Below the pieces are notes generated by a model. The model had not been told where the DNA came from. It made no database searches and worked only from the letters and a program-made list of their open reading frames with translations. From UMGS1071 sp045638545 (GTDB lineage: Bacteria > Bacillota > Clostridia > Oscillospirales > Acutalibacteraceae), in assembly GCA_045638545.1 (NCBI GenBank), contig JAZUBL010000034.1, positions 1 through 40,141 on the forward strand: a stretch of 40,141 bases of DNA, in the 5' to 3' direction. The stretch's first letter is position 1. The number at the start of each line of letters is the position of its first letter. Of this stretch, positions 32,616 through 40,070 are shown piece after piece. The position numbers and the translations under genes were made by a program.

Positions 32616-34562
32616 CTAACAAATCACTCTGGTTGTATCGACTGCAATCTGTACGGCAGCCTCTGCGGCAGAACGAACTGCCTCTGTAATGCGTCCCGGT
32701 GTTTTTCCGTCACCGATCCACAGGATAGAATCCTGATATGCTTCTGAGAAATTTTCGCGCTGCAGTGCCGGAGAAGCAGTCCAGCCATGTGCAAGAATAA
32801 TATGATCTGCAGTTACGATGGCTTCCTCGCCGTTCACTGTATAGTGAATGCCGTCCTCTGTGACAGCATTGATCTCTGCTTCGCAGATCATGGAGATGCC
32901 AGCTTTTTTAGCTGCGCCAAGTGCAACCCACTGCACACTTTTTGCCATACCACCGCCGGCTTTTTTCTGGGCGCCAATGCAAATGGTCTCCTGTGTTTCA
33001 GCGCATCGAAGGGCGAATTCCAGTGCGCGGAAGTCATTGCCGACGATAGCGATGCTGCCTTCCGGTAACGGCTTGTCACCATAGAAGTCAGTCATCAGGT
33101 GCACGTTATCGGCAGTTACCGGGAATTTTGGCTGAGAGAGCTCTGCGCCGCAGGCAATGATCAGCTGATCATACTGCTTTGCTGCCAGCAGATTTTCCAG
33201 TTCCTGTGGTGCCAGTGCGCAGTTGAATTTGAACTGTACGCCAGCTTTCAGACATTCCTCATACAGTGCGTCCACATAGTCGCCGCAGTCTGTCCATGCC
33301 GGCAGAGTAGCAAGAAATTTACCTGCACCACCATATGTATTGGATTTTTCTATAATTGTCACGTTGTTTTCATTGGCAGCCAATGCAGCATAAGCCATAC
33401 CGCTGATGCCTGCACCAACAACAAGAATATTTTTCTTTTCATCTTTACATGGAGAAAGAGAAAGTTCTGCGCCAAGCTGTGGGTTCAGTGTGCAGCCAAC
33501 CGGTTTGCCGGCAAAAATGCGATCCAGGCATTCCTGGTTGCAGGAGAGACATTTGTGGATCTCTTTTTCGCGGCCCTGCTCCAGTTTTTGTACCAGGTTT
33601 GCATCTGCCAGAAATGGGCGGCACAGGCCGACAAAATCACAGCTGCCATTTGCCAGTGCTTCTTCGCCGCTTGCAATATCCATGCGGTTGCAGGCTGCAA
33701 CCGGAATGGAAACAGCTTCTTTGATGCCTTTTGCCAGATAAGCGTAGCCGCCGTGCGGCACGTGGCCGGTGATCTGCGGCACACGGGATTCGTGCCAGCC
33801 GCCGGTAACACTGATACCATCAACGCCATGTTTTTCCAGTGCCTTTGCAATCTCGATAGCGTCAGCCAGTGTGTTGCCGTTTGGAATGAAATCTTCACCG
33901 GACAGACGAACCATCAGTGGGAAGTCTGTGCCTGTGGCTGCTTTCACTGCGTCTACAATTTCCAGCAGGAAACGCATTCTGTTTTCCAGCGGGCCGCCGT
34001 ATTCATCTTCACGATGGTTGGTAGCGGAAGACAGAAATTCTGCAATCAGATAACCAACGCTGGCGCAAAGCTCAACGCCGTCAAAACCGGCAGCTTTTGT
34101 ACGGGCTGCAGCATCTGCAAAATAACCCACAACAGTTCTGATTTCTACCGCAGTCATAGCGTGTGTCTCTGCTCTTGTCAGATTACTGATATATGCAGAT
34201 GGTGCGATCGGCGGCAGCTCGGTTCCGTATTCCAGCGGACTTGCATATGCGCCCGGATGGAGCAGCTGGAGAAAAATTTTACTGTCAGTTTTGTGAACTG
34301 CATCTGTCAGTATCTGCAGCTGTGGGATAAACGAATCATCACAGATCTGCATCATGGTACCTTTACTGCGGCGAACAGGGTCAACACCTGCGGCACCTGC
34401 AATCAGAAGACCAGCACCGCCTTTTGCGCGGGCAGTGTAAAAGTCCAGCACATCTGCAGTCAGATCACCGTTTGGGCTGCGGTTCAGGCTGGCAGCAGTC
34501 ATCATGAACCGATTTTTCAGTTTGCAAGTTCCAATCTGCATTGGAGAAAGCAGTGTTTTCAT
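32616..34562 (-). CDS. NADH:flavin oxidoreductase, Old Yellow Enzyme / 2,4-dienoyl-CoA reductase type
   Basis: This 648-residue flavoenzyme has three parts. An FMN TIM barrel (residues 1-330) carries LKNRFMMTAAS, GFDGVELCASVGYLIAEFLS and DEYGGPLENRMRF. A [4Fe-4S] site follows (Cys338, 341, 345, 357; CLSCNQEC...C), then an FAD/NAD(P) domain from about 378 (ILVVGAGISGMAYA). This is the layout of 2,4-dienoyl-CoA reductase, enoate reductase and the bile-acid enzymes BaiCD/BaiH. The usual HGAHGYL active-site stretch reads CASVGYL here (Cys166), so substrate handling probably differs. ATG 34562 has GGAGG upstream. It probably reduces an activated C=C bond in the cluster's acyl or aryl substrate, with LysR 3 on the same transcript. 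Confidence 0.92.
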   Translation of the reverse strand: MKTLLSPMQIGTCKLKNRFMMTAASLNRSPNGDLTADVLDFYTARAKGGAGLLIAGAAGVDPVRRSKGTMMQICDDSFIPQLQILTDAVHKTDSKIFLQLLHPGAYASPLEYGTELPPIAPSAYISNLTRAETHAMTAVEIRTVVGYFADAAARTKAAGFDGVELCASVGYLIAEFLSSATNHREDEYGGPLENRMRFLLEIVDAVKAATGTDFPLMVRLSGEDFIPNGNTLADAIEIAKALEKHGVDGISVTGGWHESRVPQITGHVPHGGYAYLAKGIKEAVSIPVAACNRMDIASGEEALANGSCDFVGLCRPFLADANLVQKLEQGREKEIHKCLSCNQECLDRIFAGKPVGCTLNPQLGAELSLSPCKDEKKNILVVGAGISGMAYAALAANENNVTIIEKSNTYGGAGKFLATLPAWTDCGDYVDALYEECLKAGVQFKFNCALAPQELENLLAAKQYDQLIIACGAELSQPKFPVTADNVHLMTDFYGDKPLPEGSIAIVGNDFRALEFALRCAETQETICIGAQKKAGGGMAKSVQWVALGAAKKAGISMICEAEINAVTEDGIHYTVNGEEAIVTADHIILAHGWTASPALQRENFSEAYQDSILWIGDGKTPGRITEAVRSAAEAAVQIAVDTTRVIC

Positions 34563-34625
34563 CCACAAAACCTCCAGAATTTCATTTATAATCATAAAAT
34601 GAATTAATAGCACCTAGTATTGGAT

Positions 34626-34655
34626 ATTATAACATAGAAGTATTGGAATTACAAT
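34626..34655 (-). promoter_or_regulatory. Promoter of the OYE-LysR 3 operon with overlapping dyad
   Basis: On the minus strand TTGTAA (34654-34649) and TATAAT (34631-34626) are separated by 17 bases. An ATTG-N6-CAAT inverted repeat (34642-34655) overlaps the -35 box and is a possible LysR 3 site. Confidence 0.6.
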
Positions 34656-34742
34656 GGTTTATGGAAGTTTCTATAAGAATTAACAATCGTTTTGTAAAAA
34701 ATCCTGTTATAACCAGAGAAAGGTGCAGGTTTTTGGATTTCG

Positions 34743-34751
34743 TGGTATAAT
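34743..34751 (+). promoter_or_regulatory. Extended -10 promoter of the MBL hydrolase gene
   Basis: TGG-TATAAT forms an extended -10 element 35 bases before the start codon. No good -35 box is seen. Confidence 0.5.
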
Positions 34752-34785
34752 TAAGAAAAAAGACTTTTTAGAAAGGCGGAGTACG

Positions 34786-35784
34786 ATGCAGAGTATTGCC
34801 CCAAACATTTATATAGAGCAGACTTTTTCTGATAAAGCACACACGTATTTTTCCAACTTATTTTTAGTGCACGCACAGCCGCGGAGCCTGTTGATCGATG
34901 CTGGTCATAATACAGAGGAAAGCAAAAACATTGTGATGACAATGCTGCAGGAGCTGCAGATTGATCCAAAAAATCTGGACGTATTTCTGACTCATAATCA
35001 CCCGGACCATGCCGGCCTTGGAAGATTCCTTTACGATCAGGGTGCTCGTATCTATTTAAAAAAGGAAGAGCGGCTGACCTGTGCCATGATCTGCACCTAT
35101 TATAAGCAGAGTGAAGCAGCTTCGCTTGACCAACTGCGCCGCTATGGCTGTACAGAAACACAGGCACAGCGTATTCTGGAGCTGGCACTGACCGAGCCAT
35201 ACCATTACCATGCCTATGACTGGACAGACTATCCGGTGATAGATGTAGCGGAAGGCGATCATTTTCAATACGGTGAATATGAGTTTGAGGTGCTTCCTCT
35301 GAAGGGACACACAAAGCATCAGATGGGTCTGGCAGAGCGGAACCATAAATGGCTGTTTGTTGCTGATACATTAAGCGAAAAGGAGGCTCTGATCATTTCT
35401 ACTTTGGAAATGGGCGAGAACCTGCTGGAAATGCATTTTGAAACGCTGAACCGTTTTGCAGCTGAGTTTTCGGACTATCAGATCGCATCCGGTCACTGCG
35501 AGCCATTCTCCACTGTGGCAGAAGCGGTAGATACCACAAAACGCTATTTTGAACATATTACAGAACGCATTGAGAAAATGATGCGCAAGGCAGGGCAGGC
35601 AATGTCTCTGATTGAAGTAGTGAATCTGATTTTCCGCTACAAACCGGGAAAACTGGAAGAGGATGAATCTCTGAAGCTTCATTTCCGCATTGCAAATACG
35701 TTGGCTTGCCTGGAGCATCTTGTACTGCAGGGAAGAATGGAACGAAATCTGGATGGCGACGTCTGGAGATGGACCGTATTATAA
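34786..35784 (+). CDS. Metallo-beta-lactamase-fold hydrolase with C-terminal helical domain
   Basis: This 332-residue protein of the MBL superfamily has the metal-binding motif THNHPDHAG (His70, His72, Asp74, His75), a later GHTKHQMG His, the bridging Asp in FVADTL, and a final His in SGHCEP, so both metal sites look complete. Residues 240-332 form a helical, winged-helix-like domain (LIEVVNLIFRYKPG to GDVWRWTVL), as in LACTB2-like and related hydrolases. The fold covers thioesterases, glyoxalases and nucleases. In this context a thioester-releasing role is attractive but unproven. ATG 34786 follows AAGGCGGAG; the upstream in-frame extension overlaps the promoter. A terminator follows. Confidence 0.88.
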   Translation: MQSIAPNIYIEQTFSDKAHTYFSNLFLVHAQPRSLLIDAGHNTEESKNIVMTMLQELQIDPKNLDVFLTHNHPDHAGLGRFLYDQGARIYLKKEERLTCAMICTYYKQSEAASLDQLRRYGCTETQAQRILELALTEPYHYHAYDWTDYPVIDVAEGDHFQYGEYEFEVLPLKGHTKHQMGLAERNHKWLFVADTLSEKEALIISTLEMGENLLEMHFETLNRFAAEFSDYQIASGHCEPFSTVAEAVDTTKRYFEHITERIEKMMRKAGQAMSLIEVVNLIFRYKPGKLEEDESLKLHFRIANTLACLEHLVLQGRMERNLDGDVWRWTVL

Positions 35785-35796
35785 TATAGAAAAGGA

Positions 35797-35826
35797 AACC
35801 CACCAAGGATTGATTGGTGGGTTTTA
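35797..35826 (+). terminator. Terminator of the MBL hydrolase gene
   Basis: The perfect 10-bp stem AACCCACCAA / TTGGTGGGTT with a 7-base loop is followed by TT and an AT-rich stretch. Confidence 0.8.
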
Positions 35827-35864
35827 TTAATTGATAAGAGAAAGCTATAGATTTCATTAAATAT

Positions 35865-35893
35865 ATTTTGATATTGTATTATACAAAAATGGA
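35865..35893 (+). promoter_or_regulatory. LysR-type operator, site 2 (TTGTATTATACAA)
   Basis: The same perfect dyad (35874-35886), inside the same 29-base block as site 1, is followed by a TAAGAT -10 (35903-35908). It lies 66 bases before the start of ligase 2. Similarity to site 1 continues for roughly 20 bases beyond the identical block. Confidence 0.65.
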
Positions 35894-35952
35894 TAAATAA
35901 GATAAGATGTACCATAGAGAATAAGGTTTAAAAAGAAGCGGAAGGTGATTGT

Positions 35953-37590
35953 TTGTTACAGCCAAAAATCAATGCGGCGCTGAAAGAGCGCTATTATCGC
36001 ATGGGATATTGGACAGAAAAGACTCTGCGCGACTACTGGCAGGAAGCTGTAGAAAAGTATTGTGACCGTGAATTTATTACAGACAGCCGTGGTGCTCGCT
36101 ATACTTACGGTGAGATCGATGAGATGGCATCCAAGCTGGCAGCGCACTTTCAGGCAATCGGTGTTGGCTGCGGCGACATTGTTACCATGCAGGTTCCTGT
36201 ATGGAGTGAATTTGTTGTTGTTGGCATGGCCTGCATCAAAGTTGGCGCTGTTCTCAATCCGCTTTCTGTAACCCACGAAGCGAAGGATTTGAAATATTTC
36301 CTGGATCTGCACAAGCCGAAGCTGTTTGTGTGTCCTACTTTTTTCCGTAACCGTGATTTTGAACAGCAGATTCTTGACGTGATGAAAGATATGCCGTTTC
36401 TGGAGCATCTGCTGCTGCTGGACTGCGAAAAGCCAAAGACAACAGATCATCCGGCAATCAGTGAGGTTATGGCCCAATATGCACCAATGGCTGAGCTGCC
36501 GATGCAGGGTTCTTCCGATGACGTTGCAGTTCTGCTGTGCACTTCCGGTTCCACAGGCGTTTCCAAGGGCGCAATGCTGACACACAATAATATTGTGTTT
36601 GCGGAACTGGATTTCCACAGAGAGCTGAAGCTGGGCAAAGAAGACGTTATGTTTATGCCATCTCCGCTGAACCATGCAACAGGTTTTCAGCATGGCATTA
36701 TTCTGGCAATGCTGATGGGTTCCCGCGTTGTTCTGCAGCAGAGATTTATTGTAGATCAGGCGATCAAACTGATGCAGGAAGAAGGCTGCACCTTCTCTAT
36801 GGGTGCAACAACCTTCATCTATGATATCCTCAATGAGCTGGAGCGTACCGGCGAGGAGATTCCAACAATGCGATTCTACCTGTGCGGCGGTGCGCCGGTG
36901 CCGGGCAGCATGGTGCATCGTGCATGGAAGCACGGACTTCGTCTTTGTGAAGTTTACGGTTCTACAGAAAGCACACCGCACGTTTACGTTCGTCCGGAAG
37001 AGGCACTGGAGCTGAACGGTACAACTTCCGGCAGACCGGCTGTTGGTGTTGAAGTTCGTGTAATTGGTCCGGACGGCAAGGAAGTTGCACCAGGTGAAGA
37101 GGGTGAAGAGTGCTCCCGTGGTCCAAACGTATTCGTCGGCTACACCAACGGCAGCCCATCTGCCTGCGCACTGGATGATGACGGCTGGTTCCACAGCGGT
37201 GACCTTTGCCGCAAAATTGAAGGCGGCTATATCCGTATTACAGGCAGACTGAAGGATATCATCATCCGCGGCGGTGAAAACCTCAACGCAAACCAGCTGG
37301 ATGAGAACCTTTCCGGCATTCCGCAGGTAGCGGAGCACGCTGTGGTTGGTATGCCGGACGATCGTCTCGGCGAGCGCATCTGCGCTTATGTTACACTGAA
37401 GCCAGGCGTGGAAACATTCAACCATGAAATGATGCTGGAGTATTACAAAGCCAACGATATTCCAAAGTGGCAGTGGCCGGAGCGTCTGGAAGTGATTGAT
37501 GCTCTGCCGAAGACTGATTCCGGCAAAATTAAAAAATATGTATTGAAGCAAATGATTGCAGATAAATTACAAGCTGAAAAGAATAGATAA
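35953..37590 (+). CDS. FadK-like AMP-forming acyl-CoA synthetase (ligase 2)
   Basis: This 545-residue ANL-family ligase has the P-loop CTSGSTGVSKGAMLTHNN (near residue 198), VYGSTESTPH, FHSGDLCR, the hinge GRLKDIIIRGGENLNANQ and the catalytic lysine in TDSGKIKKYVL. Many blocks (YYRMGYWTEKTLRDYW, PLNHATGFQHG, FYLCGGAPVP, RGPNVFVGY) read very much like E. coli FadK, an anaerobically used short/medium-chain acyl-CoA synthetase, and like cyclohexanecarboxylate-CoA ligases. I place the start at TTG 35953, after GAAGGTGAT; ATG 36001 is an internal alternative. It is first in an operon with ACAD 2 (21 bases apart), under the dyad at 35874. The product is probably a short or cyclic acyl-CoA. Confidence 0.92.
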   Translation: MLQPKINAALKERYYRMGYWTEKTLRDYWQEAVEKYCDREFITDSRGARYTYGEIDEMASKLAAHFQAIGVGCGDIVTMQVPVWSEFVVVGMACIKVGAVLNPLSVTHEAKDLKYFLDLHKPKLFVCPTFFRNRDFEQQILDVMKDMPFLEHLLLLDCEKPKTTDHPAISEVMAQYAPMAELPMQGSSDDVAVLLCTSGSTGVSKGAMLTHNNIVFAELDFHRELKLGKEDVMFMPSPLNHATGFQHGIILAMLMGSRVVLQQRFIVDQAIKLMQEEGCTFSMGATTFIYDILNELERTGEEIPTMRFYLCGGAPVPGSMVHRAWKHGLRLCEVYGSTESTPHVYVRPEEALELNGTTSGRPAVGVEVRVIGPDGKEVAPGEEGEECSRGPNVFVGYTNGSPSACALDDDGWFHSGDLCRKIEGGYIRITGRLKDIIIRGGENLNANQLDENLSGIPQVAEHAVVGMPDDRLGERICAYVTLKPGVETFNHEMMLEYYKANDIPKWQWPERLEVIDALPKTDSGKIKKYVLKQMIADKLQAEKNR

Positions 37591-37611
37591 TTTCATTTAG
37601 GAGGAAGTATC

Positions 37612-38790
37612 ATGAGCAAGCTGACAAAAGAAGAGTTCAAAGCATATCTGAAGAAGATCCGTGCACTGGCAGAAGGTCCGCTGGAGGAGATTCAGAAGGA
37701 AGTAGAAAAGACAAACAAGTTCCCACAGGAGTTCTATGATCTGGCAAGAGAGAACGACCTGTATCGCTGCGCACTGCCTGTAGAGTACGGCGGCTACGGC
37801 CTCAACGAGCTGGAGATTCTCCAGGTTCAGGAAGAGTTCAGCCGCGGCCCTGGCGGTATGCGTATGCACCTGCACTATGCAATGGACCTGAACTGGAGAA
37901 TTCTGGACGAGTTCGGCAGCAAGGAGCTGAAGGATCGTTACATGCACCAGTTCCAGGATAAGACAATCTTCACATGCTTTGCGCTGACAGAAGAAACAGG
38001 CGGCACAGGCATGGACCTGCACACAACTGCAGAGAAGGACGGCGATTTCTACATCCTCAACGGTGAGAAGACACTGATCTCCCACACAGACTGCAGTGAG
38101 TTTGCATACGTATTTGCTGTAACAAACCCAGAAGGCACAAAGGACAACCGTCTTTCTGCTTTCTTTGTTCCAACAAATCTCCCAGGCTATGAGATCATCG
38201 ACATGCCTACTATGATGGGCTGCCGCGGTGCAGGCCATGCAAAGCTGAAGTTCACAAATCTCCGCCTGCCAAAGGAATACCTCCTGGGCGAAGAGGGTCA
38301 GGGTCTCCAGATTTCTATCCATTCCCTGGCAATTTCCCGTGCACACATTGCAGTAAGTAACCTGGGCATGGCACAGCGTATGATGGAAATGTCCATTGCT
38401 CGTGCAAAGGATCGTGTAACATTCGGCAAGCCGCTGGCACAGCGTCAGATGATCCAGGCTTACATTGCAGAGATGGGCACATACATCAACGCACTGCGCA
38501 CAATGATCTACGACTTTGCTGTTGACTTCGACGCTGGTAAGGATCCAACAATGAAGGCATCCATGGCAAAGTACTTCAGTATTGAAACAGTAAAGCTGGT
38601 ATCTGACTACATGCTGCTCATCTTCGGCGGTATCGGCTACTTTGAGGACTGCGAATACGGCCCGGTAGAGCGTATGTACCGTGACTGCCGCGCTATGTGG
38701 CTGGAAGAAGGCCCACCAAGCGTACAGCTGATCACAGCTGCACGCGGCCTGCTGGCTTGTGACGGCAAGATCGACTATATCCTTGACTAA
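37612..38790 (+). CDS. Acyl-CoA dehydrogenase family protein (ACAD 2), paralogue of ACAD 1
   Basis: This 392-residue flavoprotein can be aligned by eye to ACAD 1 over its whole length without gaps except at the end. Shared runs include KTNKFPQEF, RVTFGKPLAQRQMIQ, AEMGTYINALRTMIYDF and FGGIGYFE. The catalytic Glu aligns as Glu366 in the same WLEEGPP context. It is downstream of ligase 2 in one operon, so it probably oxidises or reduces the acyl-CoA that ligase makes. ACAD 1 instead sits with a ketosynthase. No electron-transfer flavoprotein is in the window. The start follows AGGAGG; a strong terminator ends the operon. Confidence 0.94.
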   Translation: MSKLTKEEFKAYLKKIRALAEGPLEEIQKEVEKTNKFPQEFYDLARENDLYRCALPVEYGGYGLNELEILQVQEEFSRGPGGMRMHLHYAMDLNWRILDEFGSKELKDRYMHQFQDKTIFTCFALTEETGGTGMDLHTTAEKDGDFYILNGEKTLISHTDCSEFAYVFAVTNPEGTKDNRLSAFFVPTNLPGYEIIDMPTMMGCRGAGHAKLKFTNLRLPKEYLLGEEGQGLQISIHSLAISRAHIAVSNLGMAQRMMEMSIARAKDRVTFGKPLAQRQMIQAYIAEMGTYINALRTMIYDFAVDFDAGKDPTMKASMAKYFSIETVKLVSDYMLLIFGGIGYFEDCEYGPVERMYRDCRAMWLEEGPPSVQLITAARGLLACDGKIDYILD

Positions 38791-38810
38791 TTTTCATATT
38801 GCAATAAAAA

Positions 38811-38841
38811 AGGAACCTGAGTGCGCTCAGGTTCCTTTTTG
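38811..38841. terminator. Terminator of the ligase 2 - ACAD 2 operon
   Basis: The perfect 11-bp stem AGGAACCTGAG / CTCAGGTTCCT with a TGCG loop is flanked by A and T runs, so it works in both directions and may also stop the XRE transcript. Confidence 0.9.
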
Positions 38842-38862
38842 TGTTTATAAAACATTTTATAA

Positions 38863-39186
38863 TTATTTAAAATATCTGATATTTGTGCTGATAAAATCCA
38901 GGAAGCGTTCTTTATTAGCTGGCGTTAATTCGTTCAGCTCAATCAAGCTGTTTATATACTGATATTCACTGGGAAGGTCCGCGTAACCAATCAGATAATC
39001 AAATCCTACGTTCAGGGCGCGGGCAATGGCATCCATTGTAGGCAAACTTGGAACACTGTCACCGCGCTCAATTTTTCCCAGAAAATTTTCTGTTATTCCT
39101 GCTAACTCGGCCAGTTTTTCAATTGTTAAAAGCTGACGTTTGCGTTCTTTTCTTATATTTTCTCCCAGTAATTTCAAATCAAGCAC
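38863..39186 (-). CDS. XRE-family helix-turn-helix regulator
   Basis: This 107-residue protein has a Cro/C1-type helix-turn-helix in residues 8-62 (LLTIEKLAELAGITENFLGKIERGDSVPSLPTMDAIARALNV) and a short C-terminal helix region (INSLIELNELTPANKERFLDFI). It starts at GTG 39186 after GAGGTGAT. It is divergent from a lipoprotein gene, with several dyads overlapping the lipoprotein promoter, so it probably represses that promoter and perhaps itself. No phage genes are nearby. Confidence 0.9.
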   Translation of the reverse strand: MLDLKLLGENIRKERKRQLLTIEKLAELAGITENFLGKIERGDSVPSLPTMDAIARALNVGFDYLIGYADLPSEYQYINSLIELNELTPANKERFLDFISTNIRYFK

Positions 39187-39218
39187 AGATAATCACCTCT
39201 ATGCTTATTTTATAGTGC

Positions 39219-39280
39219 GTGATTGTCACTTATAAGTTCTTAATAGTACTTAAAATATTGACTGATAGTCACATTTGTGA
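39219..39280. promoter_or_regulatory. Cluster of dyads between the XRE and lipoprotein genes
   Basis: Three short inverted repeats occur: GTGA-TTG-TCAC (39219-39229), TGACT-GAT-AGTCA (39259-39271) and TCAC-ATTT-GTGA (39269-39280). The last two overlap the -35/spacer of the lipoprotein promoter. They are candidate XRE operators. Confidence 0.5.
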
Positions 39281-39286
39281 TAAGAT
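39258..39286 (+). promoter_or_regulatory. Promoter of the lipoprotein gene
   Basis: TTGACT and TAAGAT are separated by 17 bases, 34 bases before the ATG. Confidence 0.65.
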
Positions 39287-39320
39287 TTTGTTGTAAATTC
39301 AAGAAAGGAAGTAAATCACA

Positions 39321-39977
39321 ATGAAAAAACCTTTAGTTTTAATCTTGGCGATTGCTATGCTGGCATCTTTGTGTGCCTGTGGTGCAACCACCGCTGCACC
39401 AGATGATGAGAAGGAGAGTACATCACAGGTTGCAGAAGTGACTGAAAAAGAGGAAGAAAAGAAGGAAGAGAAAAAAGAAGAAAAAGAGGAAAGTACTCCG
39501 AAGAAAGAAGTTTCTTCCTGGGAAGTTCAGTACTATGTAGATGACTTTGGTCAGCCAACCAAAGATGGGTATGTTTGTAACTCTGACGTTTTTTCTGGTA
39601 AATTTAGTAACAGCGCAACAACGGATTCTGCGTTATATGCAAATATAGTTATTGATAAGGATAATGTTTGTATCTTCCTGTATGAGTATGGCAGAACACA
39701 GGTAAAGAACAGCTCTTCTTATTACGATGATCTTTATAATATCAAAATGAAAACTGCTGACGGAAAAGTTCATAATCTTACCGGTGCAATTTACTGCGGT
39801 GACGATAGAATTATTATTGATTCTGATCATAAATCAAAAGTCATCAAAGCGCTCAGCAAGGGTGGAGATGCGGTGGTTTCTTTCTATATTGAAAATGCAG
39901 AGAGACCTACAACCAATTATCTGTTCTCTGTAACATCCAATGATTTTGCAAAGCAATACAAAAAGCTGACAAAATAA
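39321..39977 (+). CDS. Predicted lipoprotein with charged linker
   Basis: This 218-residue protein has a lipoprotein signal peptide (MKKPLVLILAIAMLASLCACG; lipidated Cys18 or, more likely, Cys20). A Lys/Glu-rich low-complexity linker (about residues 30-65) then leads to a C-terminal globular domain of unrecognised family (WEVQYYVDDFGQPTKDGYV, followed by beta-rich sequence). It would be anchored outside the membrane. The YVDDFGxPT motif is often seen in uncharacterised clostridial lipoproteins; function unknown. It is controlled from the divergent XRE region and ended by a terminator. Confidence 0.85.
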   Translation: MKKPLVLILAIAMLASLCACGATTAAPDDEKESTSQVAEVTEKEEEKKEEKKEEKEESTPKKEVSSWEVQYYVDDFGQPTKDGYVCNSDVFSGKFSNSATTDSALYANIVIDKDNVCIFLYEYGRTQVKNSSSYYDDLYNIKMKTADGKVHNLTGAIYCGDDRIIIDSDHKSKVIKALSKGGDAVVSFYIENAERPTTNYLFSVTSNDFAKQYKKLTK

Positions 39978-39984
39978 TTAAAAA

Positions 39985-40021
39985 GAAAAAGGACCACCCC
40001 GGCAAAGGGTGGTCCTTTTTT
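39985..40021. terminator. Terminator of the lipoprotein gene
   Basis: The perfect 9-bp stem GGACCACCC / GGGTGGTCC with a 7-base loop is flanked by A and T runs. Confidence 0.9.
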
Positions 40022-40039
40022 TGAAGTTCGACAGAAACG

Positions 40040-40063
40040 AAAAAACCACCGGAAACCCGGTGG
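40040..40063 (-). terminator. Terminator of the tRNA-Ser transcript
   Basis: On the minus strand the stem CCACCGG / CCGGTGG is followed by TTTTTTCG, immediately after the tRNA 3' end. Confidence 0.8.
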
Positions 40064-40070
40064 CTTTGTT

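Noticed and set aside
23257..34562. Reading the region as a bile-acid-inducible (bai) operon
   Set aside because: A CoA ligase and an OYE enzyme are shared features, but BaiE, BaiA, BaiF and BaiG equivalents are missing and ketosynthases and ACADs are present instead.
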